Source: Dolomedes plantarius (taxonomy: Eukaryota > Arthropoda > Arachnida > Araneae > Dolomedidae). Taken from it: DNA of 64,000 nucleotides. The DNA is taken from the NCBI GenBank assembly GCA_907164885.2, contig OU015492.1, forward strand, positions 194,708,724 through 194,772,723. Direction: 5' to 3'. The notes beneath the pieces were generated by a model that saw only the letters and a program-made list of their open reading frames with translations, ran no database searches and had not been told where the DNA came from. The translations under genes and the position numbers were made by a program. Positions 36,191-49,522 of the stretch are shown piece after piece (position 1 is the stretch's first letter; each line of letters opens with the position of its first letter).

Positions 36191-36416
36191 TGTATACACA
36201 AACAATAATATTTACAATACATTGATTTGCCGTGGGCATGATACGTTGTAATAGGTTGTAAGGTATATAGGTTTTAATGTTTTATGGTAGTAAAGTGTTT
36301 TAAACTAAAGGATGTTTACTGTATTTAATTTTAAAATTCCGCGTATAAGCCGCACCCCATTTTTACCGACCTATTTTATGAAATAAAAGTGAGGCCTATA
36401 CATGCGTAAATACGTT

Positions 36417-36873
36417 AAATAAATTTCCAAGTCTCTAGCGTACTGTAAGTCCAAATAAAACTAAATAACTCCCGAACTGAGCCAAAAATTTCATATTTCA
36501 GGATTTTCCCCTTGCAGGGAAAAACGTCTGGAATTTAATTTTTTCTCGGATTAGCTGTTTTGCTTCAGGGAAACTGAGTGACTTCTGATATGTAACAGAG
36601 AGTTTTACCCTGAAGCTCGATGGATGTACATACGAAAGGAAAGGAGTGTGCGATTTATGAGCGTTTAGGCTGTTGTCTTTATAGATATGAATGAAGAGAA
36701 AAAAGTAATAGAGAGCAATAGCGAAAAGAAAGATGGCAATTTAGTTGTGCGGCAAATTAGTTTTAATATTTTAAGCACTTCTTATATTACAAAACAGTAT
36801 AAAATATGGATATCGAACACGTAAAATGATACAAAAATTTACGGCACAGCGATATTTCATTTAAAATTAAATT
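36417..36873. other. Unassigned sequence
   Basis: Nothing recognised. Confidence 0.5.
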
Positions 36874-36987
36874 TCAGGTAGTTTCCCGTATAGAAACTAC
36901 TGTGGGTTAATAACGTAGCATTACTAATCATTGCTTACCTCTTTTTTAAGTATATATATATATATATATATATATTTTATATTTTAT

Positions 36988-37045
<58 letters not shown>

Positions 37046-37235
37046 AAAATTTTGATGCATTTTGGTACTTTTCTGTTTAACTGTTCACTGATTGTCCAAG
37101 CGATACAGAACTGGGTTTGGCGCGCTGCCAAAATTATAAAAAAATATAACTCGCGAGGTACGGACGGACGGTTTTAGCGTCTGAAATTTTGCTTTCAGGA
37201 GGATCGTTATGGAGGAACGTAATACCACATTAAAA
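36874..37235 (+). repeat. Hairpin-ended repeat (family C) with internal (TA)n, copy 1
   Basis: It starts with a hairpin 'ggtagtttc...gaaactac', then 'attgcttacctctttt', a (TA)n block (36951-37042), 'tgtttaactgttcactg', 'cccaagcgata'-like text, 'ggcgcgctgccaaaattata', 'gacggttttagcg', 'gaaattttgctttc' and 'gaggaacgtaat'. Copies at 39676-39999 and 55640-56107 have the same order. Confidence 0.85.
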
Positions 37236-39369
37236 TGGTCATTTAGATATACATGAGGGAACGGTTGTTTTAAAAATAGCTGTGCAATGCACGAAGTAAT
37301 GCTTTTGAAACAATAACAGGCAATGCCAGTTCAGTATTTGATATGGTGACCCTCATTTTTATTCTCATCTTTTCTGATTAATGCATTGGTGGCAACGAAA
37401 ACCGGGAAACGCGCGAAATCTAAAAATTACCCTAATGTCGACGAAAAATGAATTGATCATCAACTTTAAATGGTCTATACTATTTAAGAGAAGTTTAATT
37501 AAAATATCAATTAAACATTATTATTAATAATGTAATTAAATAATGTTATAAATAATATAATTAAACATTATTATTATTTAATGTATCAATTAAACACACA
37601 GGTTTTCTGTTTTTATTTCGGAAAAAGTCAGTTGCAAGCCACATGGACAACCTCGCTGATAATTGGTTTTTCATTACTCTATTAACATTTATGAGGGTAA
37701 AATCGAAAAGCAATTGCATAATCCTGTTTCAATTAGATGGAAATTTAGTGGTCTTCATAACTTTCCTTTTTCAGAAGAGAGACAAGTATAAAATAACTGT
37801 AAATATTGCCAAAAGTACAAAGCAGTTAGATGTGTTATAAGGTAATTAGAATACTACAGTATTTTGTCTTAATAGTATAATTAGATGCAAATTTAAAAGA
37901 ATATATCTCTCTTATTTTTAGGCATAATTACTTGAAATGATGAGAGCTCTTCGATGTATTTGCAAAAATTGATGGCAAAATTATGTTCGCACTATCCGCC
38001 AGAAAATTTTATGAATTATTTTTGCAGTAACCGAACAGAGGTATTAAAAAACAGCCACATTTTATAGCACAACTATTCTATTAATAGAGACAAGCAATCA
38101 ACAAATAAGCGTAATCATTTTATTCCCATAACATTGTGGAGATTAACGCGATATACATTTCTGGGTTTTAAATGAAATGGATAACTTTGTAGATGCAAAA
38201 ATGTATCCTCATTTTATAAATTATCCAAGCTGCTCATTTTATACGCAGAGTGAAAACGAATTTCGCCGGGACTCTGTTACTGGCTTTTTAATAATAAATG
38301 ACATTCCGAGCATCATTATGAGCTGTTGGACACGGAAAATGGGGGATAAAAAAATTACGAATCATTCACATAATGCCCGATAAAAATGAATCACATTAAT
38401 ACTAGAGATGTTTTCTCACCTTTTACTGCATGATAAACTCGAGGAAAAGTTTTTAAAATGAAACTCTCTAGCAACATTTTTAAAGACGCGCGCATAATTT
38501 AGGTTCCACCGCATTCCTAAATTCTCATTCTCAGAGTCAGGATAAACATCTCCATTTCCCAAGCAATTTTCTACAAGCAATCACCTCGTAGAGCGTTAAC
38601 TTTGCGTTTTCATTAAGGGAATGCGTCTCAAAAACGCAAAACAATCGCACAAAAAGTTAATGACTTAGATATACTAGCGCAAGGAATTTAATTCTAAAGT
38701 ACAGTCCCTTGGTATTGATGCTTAATTTCCTTTCTCCAGAAAGCTTTGCGAAAGTCTTCCGCAGAAAATTCTTGTTAATGCTGTTTGTTTTCTCTCTCAG
38801 ATGCGTTTGCTGTAGATTACAAGCCGGGTAATTTCTCATAAGATGTTGTTTAGGGACTCAGTCGCTTGAAATGTATTTTGAGTAGGAAATTTTTCTTGCC
38901 GGCTATTATACTGCGGGAGGCATTTGTAGTTTGTTTTTGATTTTGTTCATCGCTTGGTGGTGCAACGGAGCGTCGCAGTTTAAAATGGGGAGGAATTCGC
39001 ATTAATTTGTTTTTATATTTAATGCGGTTTGTTCGCGTCATTGCACGGGAAGTTAGTTGTTAGTGACAATCTATATTTTTGCTCTGTTTGTTTTGCGTAA
39101 TGCGGCAAATGTGTTTGCTATATCCCCCCCCCCCGCGTCCCCTGTTTCAACATTTGCCATTTTCCTGGGCTCCTCTCTTAATTTAATCACTCGGAATTAA
39201 AAAGTAAATGTCAGATTTTGCGGAGGGGGTTTGTAAATATTTCTAAGGATTGCCAGAAATTAATAGAAGTAATCAGAAGTATTTATTTATGGATGAGAGA
39301 TGATATTCGCGCATGCGCATCCAACGGATTATCTAGAAGAGTCGGAATGCATTATTTAGTCGGGCAAAA
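37236..39369. other. Unique sequence, no gene recognised
   Basis: Frames at 37643-37840, 38177-38383 (+) and 38657-39041 (-) show no known motif. 38160-38640 is repeat-poor and less AT-rich. A C-run lies at about 39124-39134. Confidence 0.45.
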
Positions 39370-39783
39370 AAGGAAAAGAGATACTGCATTTAGAACATTG
39401 CAATACGTAACATTTTAGAAAAATGTAATGTATCATCCATAGGCTGAAGTATGTTTACAAACTTGAATTAAGCATTAAAATCTCGAAAGTGGATTATAGA
39501 TCATTGCGAAATATATTTCATATCATCCAATCATCAAAATGTAACACAAATTTAATAATTATAAATAAAAAGTATGATGATGCAATATTTTAGAAAATCA
39601 TAAAAGTAAACAAAATAGAAATGTGAAATGTTAATAGAAAATGTAAAATGTAACTGGTGATATGAAAAAAAAATTTCAGGTAGTCTCTGCTAACGAAACT
39701 ACCGCGGATTATTAACGCAGAATTACTTATCGTTGCTTACCTCTTTTATATGAATATATGTATGTTCTACGTATATATGTATC

Positions 39784-39816
<33 letters not shown>

Positions 39817-40560
39817 ATATACATATATGTGCGTGTGTGTGTGTGTATCAGTCTGTTTAATTATTTACTGCTTGCCCAAGCGATATAAACAGGGTTTGGC
39901 ACGCTGCCAAAATTATAACTCGCGACGACTGACGGTTTTAGCGCCTGAAATTTTGCTTTCTGGAGGACCGTTATCGAGGAACGTAATCCTACGTTAAAAG
40001 AAGTGCACCAGAAGCAAAAGTGAGGGAAAATATGTTCATGCAACAGGAATTAATTATTAATTATTTGAAATGAGATTATCGTTTATTGAAAAATGTCATA
40101 TTTTTATGTGATCCATCTTCAAAACATATAATACAGAAATTCAGTAACTCAAAATACTAAATACGATATAATGTATTGAATTAGAAAAAAATTAAAAATA
40201 ATGTAAAATGTAATGCTTACCACGTATAGTAAAAATGTGTTTATCTGGATCAGTACAGCATACTTGAATCGAAAGAGGATTGCAGTTTATTGCAAAATAT
40301 ATTTCCCGTGATACAGTCTTGTAAATACAACACAAAATCAACATCCATGATTGTACTCGTAAATGTACTGTATCAGATAGATTTTAAAAATAAAGTGCTA
40401 AATGATAATGTAAAATGAAGGATTCAGTGCATAAGAGATTCGCACTGGTGATGCCTTTCATCAAATATATAATGCAGTACAACAGATGTGAATTAAATTT
40501 ACCTAAAAAATGCCCTATTTAACCCTAAATGACTCAACCTTTAAAATGCAACACTTTGAA
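39370..40560. repeat. Degenerate tandem array, interrupted
   Basis: Blocks of similar order recur at about 39460, 40050 and 40260: 'cttgaat', 'aaag(t)ggatt', 'ttgc(a)aaatatattt', 'catc', 'tgtaaatacaacacaaa', then 'atgtaaaatgtaa'. Copies are strongly diverged. Repeat family C copy 2 (39676-39999) sits inside. Confidence 0.5.
39676..39999 (+). repeat. Hairpin-ended repeat (family C), copy 2
   Basis: It has the hairpin 'ggtagtctctgctaacgaaactacc', then 'ttatcgttgcttacctcttt', a TATG/TA/TG microsatellite at the same internal place, 'gcccaagcgatataaacagg', 'ggcacgctgccaaaattata', and the end 'gaacgtaatcctacgttaa'. The inner 'ttaacg.agaattac' and the terminal 'gtaatcctacgttaa' are inverse to each other. 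Confidence 0.87.
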
Positions 40561-43191
40561 CGGTTATCGGTATATAACGACGATTATGGAAGCAACTGTT
40601 ATGCATCAAACAAGTTTTCTAATAAAACGTGATCAGTTCAATGATCAACATCCGTGAAACCCAATTAAATATTAAAGTCACTTAACTGCTGGATATTTTT
40701 TAAAATACGGTTAAAAAATGTCAGATTTTATTTATTTGCTTTTCATCTTTATATGTTAGTATTTAGAGTTAAATTAGTTTTACTACTTTCTTTAAGGAAA
40801 TTAACAAATTAATGTAAACAAATTAATGTAAATTACATTTTGAACACCATGAAGCTAAAATATACCTATATGTTCTCATATGTGCACCATCACCGAAAGG
40901 CAGAAAACAATTTATATAATTAAGGGTTAAGAATTATATTTAGGTGAGAAATTGTTGCATAAGAAAAAAATGTCTTCCTTTCAGTTCACTATCAAAATTG
41001 CAAGCAAATATAACCAGAAGAGCAAATCGAAAATAAAATTGCATAAAAAGTACTATTATTTATTCATCCTTTAGCAATCTACTTCTATAAAGGTTACAAA
41101 AAAAATAATAAATATATGATCATTCATAACATTCTACTCAGAAACGATTACAAGCAAAAGTAACAAGAACCAGACATCAGATATAAAAGAAAACGCGTCA
41201 AAATTATACATTAATAGAAATGTAAATTCGTGTGACACGTGTTTTGCTACCAAAAAGCTGAGATGAAATTTTATAATAAAAATTCGAGCAGCGCAAGTTA
41301 GCAGAAATTTAAAGCATGCATGAACTGTATTCAGGCATAGAAATTTTTTATCAGAACTGAGTTTGTGCAAATCAGCTAATTGGTTAAAAACAGAGTTACG
41401 ACTTATTAGAATTATAAGTGATTTAGTATAGTAATTATGATATCTAAAGTATAGACTACATTATTCTATTTTATAGTTGCACCTAATTTAAGTTTTTTCT
41501 TCCAAATATCGATAAGCAAAATAATCCCATCAGTAGTAAACGTAAAGAATTTATTAGGTTTTAATAAAAAAAAAATTTGGTAGTCGTAGTTTGAACCAGG
41601 AATTTTTAATAACGTTAATGTCTATACTGCCAAAAAATTGACAAAATTCTCAACTCTTTCAGTTCTTCAAACATAGAATTTTTTTATGCTTAGTCAAAGC
41701 AAAGCGGCTTTACAAAAGAGCAACATTCTCGGCGTATAAGGATGAACCTCTAAAAAAGTTCTTAATTAGTTAATCTATCGTTAATATACGAACCTACGAA
41801 AAATTTTTTCTTCACTCTCGGTACAGAATATAGGACCATGAAGCGTAAAATTTTTAAAATTTAGTCTACGTAATTTTTAATCCAACAAGGTTTTTGTACT
41901 TGTTAATTTAACATAGTTTTTTTAAAAGCAGTTGGACTGTATTGTAGATAAAAAATAAAAGACAGTTGTGCCACAACGTCAAACAATTTAGGAAATTTTC
42001 AGTTTAATTTCAACGCAATATAGACTTATAACGTTTTTATCAAACTTTTGAAAATTCAAGATTTAGCAGCTATTATATTAGAACATGCTAACGACTGAAT
42101 AATCAGTAGTCTCATACAACCGTTGGATATAATTAGAAAAATACAGTGCTAACATTGCATTGAGTATCATACTTAGAGTTAATTTGTCCCATATTTATAG
42201 CATTTCTCAAATGCACGTACGGAGAGAAAAGTGTTTACATCGCTCCTTCCCTGATTTAGTAAACAAGCGAATGAACAGTAAAATGGTAAAGATAGGTTGC
42301 AGTTTAGAAAAAAATTAACCTCATGAATTAGTAATTTAGTAACTTTTGTTAAAATCACATTGCATTTTCTTTTTAAACACATTATGGGGAGTTGAAAAAT
42401 TATTGTCCCTAAGTGTTGCTAATGTCGATTCGTTTCTTCTTTTCTGGTGAATAATACACACAAAAGTTAACAAAACTGAATTTTCAAAATGATGTTTACG
42501 AATGGAACATTGAATATGAAATATTTTGGCTCTAATTCTAGGGTTTGTAGATATTTCAAAATTTTTAAACGGATATATAAGCATAAAAATAACTGCACGT
42601 CGCATAAAGCGAAATAGAAATAAAAACCTCTCCAAATTAAAGTGTAGAAGTCATTGTAATATAAAAATGAAAGCCCACAAATGGCGCTTGTAGTTAACTC
42701 AACATTTTGGTTCAACAGGAGAGGAGAGCAAAAAAGAAAGAAAAAAAACCCTAACAATTTTCTAGCGTTCTAAGGTTATCAATAACAAAAAAGTTTAAAA
42801 TCAGAAAAATATACAAACACTCAGAGATATTACATCCGGCACTTGCCGATAACGTGAAACGTAGGCGCTTAAATCAACGCACTTGTCAGAGAGATTATAA
42901 CACCAATCCATTTAAGAATATCCTACAAGTTTAATAAATATTATGGCATTGAAGAAGCTTTAAATTAAAGTATTTCATATTTTTAAGTATTTTCCTTTTT
43001 CGTAGCTTATGATTGGGAGTATAATGTATTGTTAGAGGACTGAAAGAAGGATTTTGAACTCCAAGGAAGAAAGTTTTTTTCCCCCTGGAGAGCTGCGTCC
43101 GACCTAGTATCTAAACTGAGTTAATTTTCTTCAGCCAGTAAACTGATGGATGAAATGGACATAAAATAAACTAATTCATGTATATTTTATT
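40561..43191. other. Unassigned AT-rich sequence
   Basis: No recognised gene. Minus frames at 41134-41370 and 42179-42757 overlap one another in different frames and have no motif, so I do not call them. Confidence 0.5.
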
Positions 43192-43219
43192 ATGTATAGT
43201 TTTTTTTATGCACCGCGTG

Positions 43220-44045
43220 TTTTTCAACAGTCTCAACATTTTATGTCTCAAAGCGGGATTCAAATTTTAAAATTAACCCCTGACTCAGGCAAGATTGAAA
43301 GTTGTAGAAAAAGTTTTAAGCACCTTAAGGAAATGGGTAAAAAGGTGGAATTGCAGTGGATCCCAGCCCACTGTGGAGTCCAAGGGAGTGAAATGGCTGA
43401 CTAACTAGCCAAAAAAGAAAGAAAATAAACCCTCGGATAACACAAACATCGGTTACGGAAATCCCGTTCATTTAAGCATCAAGAATTATAAAGAGAAAAA
43501 ATGAACTCTCAGTATGAAAAGAGAAAATTAAGAGAAATACAAAATAACGAATGGAAAGATGCACTATTACATATCCCCTCAGCACCAAGAAGAACAAGTG
43601 TTGCTGCTTTTAGACTTGCCACGGGACATGACTTTTTGTCTAAATACCTTTTCAGGTTAGGTAATCTCGAAAGCCCAAACTGTACTCTTTGGGGGTATGG
43701 AAGTGCCTATGGATGCACAGTATTTGATACTGTGTTTAATGGCCGCATACATGAACTGCCATAACTGTATTTATGGCAGTTCATGTATGCGGAAGTAACT
43801 GCCATAAATACAGTTACTTCCGCATTATCAAGTAACTGTATTTATGGCAGATATTGGGAGGCCAGGGAACTGATAAGGACAAACGGATATCATCCCAATT
43901 AGACTGTTGTTTCTGCTCCAGGATTTCTATACGCCATTTAGTTTTGTGTGTGTTTCTTCTGTTTGCTTGTTGTATTTTAGTGGCATATAATAGTGTACAG
44001 ATGTATGTCTAAGTGCTATTGCTTTAATAAAAGAAATTAAATTAA
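43220..44045 (+). pseudogene. Non-LTR retrotransposon 3' end: RNase H and tail, broken
   Basis: In order: 'SQSGIQILK' (RNase H strand; the catalytic Asp of the usual DSQ is replaced by Met), 'LKEMGKKVELQWIPAHCGVQ' and 'GSEMAD*LAKK' (end of RNase H, with a TAA stop after MAD), then from 43501 'QNNEWKDALLHIPSAPRR', 'AAFRLATGHDFLSKYLFRLG', 'ESPNCTLW' (the expected CTLC metal-binding Cys is lost) and, after a rearranged stretch, 'RYWEARELIRTNGYHPN' and a stop near 43903. A 3' UTR follows with AATAAA at about 44026. The RNase H plus 'FRL.TGHD.L..HL.R.G' tail is, from memory, typical of arachnid jockey/I-like elements. The 5' part with reverse transcriptase is absent (5' truncation is usual for LINEs). 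Confidence 0.85.
43743..43850. repeat. Nested perfect palindromes inside the retrotransposon
   Basis: There are three overlapping perfect inverted repeats. 43743-43764 pairs with 43771-43792 (22 bp, 6-nt loop). 43789-43801 pairs with 43811-43823 (13 bp). 43799-43818 pairs with 43831-43850 (20 bp). The word 'ctgtatttatggcag' occurs twice directly and once inverted. They interrupt the open frame between 'GRIHELP' and 'RYWEAR'. Confidence 0.97.
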
Positions 44046-44636
44046 GCTTAAATCATTCGTCTACTTTTAATTATATATTTTGCTACAAATTAGTCTTTAA
44101 TTTGTATCTGAACTCATATTTTTCCCTTAATATTTTTTGTGTAACAGTTACAACATTTTATGTTATTTCATTCATAATTTTGTTGTACAAAATTGTCTAA
44201 AAATGTCTTTCTCGTAATGTTAATAGTTATTGATATCTAACAATACGTCGCTTTATCGTCGAATATCCGAAGCAAATTTTGCAATCATCGAATATCCGAA
44301 GCAAATTTCTGAAGCATATTTCGGTTTTCTTCGGCATAAAAAAATCATCAAGTACCTTTATTAGAAATATTATTCCTACAACTTGTTTTGTCCTAACAAA
44401 AGCAAGAATTTTATTTCACTAACGTTCAATGTCTATACGTATGCTTAGTATATATGCTTAGCGAACGAGTTATGTAATACGGCATTTTTAAAAAAGGGTA
44501 TATTTACAAATATTTTTTTGGCTATAAATTATTTTGTAAGCACATCTGAATGTCATTCAACTTACAGCGTATTGCAAGGGGTATGAATAATTTTGAATAA
44601 TTTTATATTAGTTTTCAACTACATAACTGGGCAAAA
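44046..44636. other. Unassigned AT-rich sequence
   Basis: Contains the small direct repeat 'cgaatatccgaagcaaattt' at about 44260-44310. Nothing else. Confidence 0.5.
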
Positions 44637-44769
44637 TTGAATTTAAACATTCTTCCATTTTATCTAAGACGGGATCTAAAATATTATAACCACCTGCTGA
44701 GAAATAGAAAAGCCAATTGTCAGTGTACATACGTACACTCAAAAATAAAAGTCTGCTATATAATCAGGG

Positions 44770-44894
44770 GCAAGACTGTTCCAAGGACCAGTCAGCCAGA
44801 AGTCGAGATGTCAATCCTGTATAGCGTGCCTGACATGCTTTCAGAAGATAGGAAGAAGCTAGCCAACCTTATTTCAGGCACCTTCGGGAACTGA
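44770..44894 (+). CDS. Weak candidate terminal exon
   Basis: The last 40 codons of an open frame ending at 44894 ('EMSILYSVPDMLSEDRKKLA', 'NLISGTFGN') have balanced base composition and a coding-like look compared with the AT-rich flanks. A possible acceptor 'ataatcag' ends at about 44768 but its pyrimidine tract is poor. It could instead be an unrecognised transposon piece, since a retrotransposon tail ends 700 bp upstream. I do not recognise the product. Confidence 0.18.
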
Positions 44895-45539
44895 GAACTT
44901 CCGGAGTTGCAAGACTGTACTTTCTTTTCACATCACCCTTTTATTTTCTTCTTTCTTTCGGAAAAATATATATTTCGGAACTAAAACTGATGCAACGTAC
45001 GGTCTCTTATACTATGAAGGTATAGATTAGGCACCCTAGTGCATTTCATTTATCGATAGTTTCTTAGATGTTTATAACCTCAGAGTCTGTATTTTTAATA
45101 ACAGGCTATTCAGAAATACACCCTTTTGTTTATGAAGATTGTTGGTGTTGCTATAGACGAAATAATACGTATTGTAATATACAATAGCTACGACTATCTT
45201 AATGTTACCATTTTGATTATCTCTACTATATATACGCTAGGTTAAAAAATAAGCTTTATTCCTAACTATTGTATATTTTCTGCGCTGTTGATTGATTACC
45301 CTTTCAATTAACATATTTTTATAGTGTTTTCTTACTTGTTGAAAGACTCTAACGTCTGTGACATTTTATTTTTTCACCAAAATGCAATGTCTCGGAGCTA
45401 TACTTGATTGATGTTATACATACATTTTATAAAAACTTCAAGTGATTTTTGAATTCAGCCTCACTCATGTTTAAAATAGCATGTTAATTTTTCTGAATTT
45501 CAAGCTGCATATAGCAACCCACTCTATTTATCTTAAAAT
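44895..45539. other. Unassigned sequence
   Basis: Nothing recognised. Confidence 0.5.
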
Positions 45540-45932
45540 TTACTAAAATTTAATCTGCTGTTTAGAAACCCACCCAATAATGTCTACTAATATTGTTTGT
45601 TCTACTCATGAAGAGATAAGCCTGATAATCTTTTGAAAAAGTTACTATTGTGCTAATTTGCTCGTTAAATTTAGAAACCCACCCAATAATGTCGACTAAT
45701 ATTGTTTGTACTATTCCTGAAGAGATAAGACAATCTTTTGAAAAAGTTACTATTGTTCTAATTTGCTCGTTAAATTTAGAAACCCACCCACTTTTTACTA
45801 TTGAGCTAATTTGCTCGTTAAATTTAGAAATCCACCCAATAATGTCTACTAATATTGTTTGTGCTACTCATGAAGAGATAAGACAATCTTTTGAAAAAGT
45901 TACTATTGTGCTAATTTGCCAGTTAAATTTTG
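45540..45932 (+). repeat. Codon-periodic minisatellite, 105-bp unit
   Basis: Units begin 'gaaacccacccaataatgtc' at 45565, 45674, 45779 (shortened, 48 bp) and 45827. Unit lengths of 109, 105, 48 and 105 bp are multiples of three except the first. From 45650 the array is one open frame (to 45991) encoding repeats of 'SLNLETHPIMSTNIVCT' and 'EEIRQSFEKVTIVLIC'. I know no such protein. The frame has no visible partner exon and the first unit would break it, so I treat it as a minisatellite first. Confidence 0.85.
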
Positions 45933-45991
45933 TTTGTTCAAAATTTATCATCCTTATTCAACAACAATATTTTTCTTGCCGTATTATATAA

Positions 45992-46018
45992 ACGTGTGTG
46001 TGTGTGTGGGGGGGGGGG
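45992..46018. repeat. (TG)n then G-run
   Basis: A short TG tract followed by eleven or so G. Confidence 0.95.
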
Positions 46019-47184
46019 TATAAAGCAACTTAATTTACAAACCTTACGGCTGCGGTGATTAATAAATTACAAGCAAGGATTATCCTATAACATAACTTTC
46101 ACTGTAAATTTTAATGGCTTGTTATAAACTTATTTTCTGCCCAAACCAGATGTAAATTGTGTCTATATCTTTAAACCAAATGTTTCTGTGAAAATTTCAT
46201 TTTGTCATAACTTGTCCAGAATCTTGTTTGCATTTTAACATTGTCAATCTCTTTCTCAGCGTAGAGGAAGCTTTAATTTTATGTTGTGTATGCAAGTAAC
46301 ATTGAATAATTTTTCTCTTATCATTATATTTGTATAATCTTTGATATATGTAGGAAAGACTGATAATAAAACATATTTTTCAAATAAAGCAACAAAATAC
46401 ACCCCTATGCGAACTAAGGTGAAGATTTTCTCCCTAGCACTTTTGTCCTGTAGCAAAAAACTCAGCTCTTTTAAATAAATACACTAAATTGCTCTTGTTA
46501 TGCCTTCTGATTAACGCTATGAGATACAGAATATGTTCATGCCAATCAAAATATTGGCCTTAAATTTTTGAATTAAGGAAATATCGATACACACGAGCCT
46601 TACTTTGTTAACAGTTTGGAATTAGCTTACACTTTGAAAGAGGAACAAAATCTTGAGCAAATCTAGCATGCAAGTGAGATAAACCCTTAATTAAAAGTGA
46701 ATATCCAAAACAATATTTTATTCATATTTTTCTCGATGATGGAAGAGCTTTCTTCAGCACTCATATGTAGTTCATGAAAGAGATCAAAAGAGATTATCCA
46801 TCAGTGTTAAATAATGCAGTATGCTCTAATCTCCAAGAAAGCAAAATTAAGCTGAAACCTTGTTATTAGTACAAAAAATATTTAAACAAGCAAAAGCACG
46901 AGGTTATTTGAAATATCATTACCTCGATCCGAACGAAAATTTTTAATAAATATACTTGTAGAGGGAAAAATGTTGGCGGATAGCGGGTACTATTATTAAA
47001 TTTCTTATAGTTTTAAAACTTCATAAAAATCGACATGTCTAATTGTACAGAGAAAACTGACAAAGCATGGTATTAAGTTTTAAAGCGCAATTAAAGAAAC
47101 ATTTCGATTTACATCCTGTATTAATATTTGTCAACACACAGCTTAACATCAGCACACAAACTTAGCTTTGGAATTTACTCACGA
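46019..47184. other. Unassigned AT-rich sequence
   Basis: No gene. The minus frame 46256-46456 has no motif. Confidence 0.5.
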
Positions 47185-47334
47185 AGTTTGTATCGAACAG
47201 TCCTCATATATTGATATATATTTTAACCTATGGCTTTATTTGGAAAATTAATCCATATATATATGGATTAATTTTCCAAATAAAGCCATAGGTAAAAAAA
47301 AAAATCAATATATGAGGACTGTTCGATACAAACT
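47185..47334. repeat. 150-bp near-perfect palindrome
   Basis: The left arm 'agtttgtatcgaacagtcct' runs through 'acctatggctttatttggaa' to the centre 'atccatatatatatggat' (about 47251-47268). The right arm is the inverse, except for a short A-run difference in the middle. It would form a hairpin of about 70 bp. It may be a foldback MITE or a snap-back copy of one transposon end. No target duplication is clear. Confidence 0.93.
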
Positions 47335-49028
<1,694 letters not shown>

Positions 49029-49522
49029 ATAAAACGTAAGGGATATTATTTTTTTTGGATAATATCCAATCGTCTGCTGCATTAGAAAGAAAGAATGTTT
49101 TTTTGTCTATTTAGTTGTTATGCACGTGACGATAAATTTATTTAAAGTACCCAAAAAAGAAATCGCGTGATCAGTATTTAATAAATTAAATTCTAAAAAT
49201 TAATCTTAAAAATTCAAAAAAAATCAGAAAATCGAGGTAAAGATTCTAAAAAGATTTCATTTTAAAGGAATTTTAAGGATCTTTCTCGTGATATAAATTT
49301 TATAACCCTCAAATCATTATTTTAAATGCAAACTTAAAAAAGTTACAAAAACAGCTTAAAAATTTAATTTAAAAAAAATCGAAGAATTTTTCAAAAATCT
49401 TTCTTAGTGCACCCCTGTACCATAAGAATCGCCATGCAAAATTTCAGCCCTTTAGGTCCAGCGGTTTGGTCTGTGCGTTGTATGTCAGTGAGTCAGTTAC
49501 GGAACTGTTTTATATATATAGA
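49029..49522 (-). mobile_element. Helitron (same family as 14425), 3'-truncated copy
   Basis: On the minus strand it starts TCTATATATATAAAACAGTT after an A and is colinear with 14425 to about 14945 ('gacatacaacgcacagacca', 'atggcgattctt', 'ggataatatcc', 'cccttacg'). It then stops in the TA microsatellite. The hairpin and CTAG end are not found. It is a dead copy. Confidence 0.85.

Larger units (their letters stand above)
34912..36416. mobile_element. Outer DNA transposon interrupted by a mariner
   Basis: The left end is 'accttatttactcgtgtata' then 'ggc'. The right end, reversed, is 'aacgtatttacgcatgtata' then 'ggcc'. These inverted termini, with 'gtataag.cgcacc'-type text next to them on both sides, mark one element. 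A mariner (35423-36190) and a 195-bp duplication lie inside. The minus frame 34910-35182 within it is not recognised. Confidence 0.65.

Noticed and set aside
42179..42757. Three overlapping minus-strand frames (67-99 codons)
   Set aside because: They overlap in different frames, have AT-rich composition and no recognisable domain.
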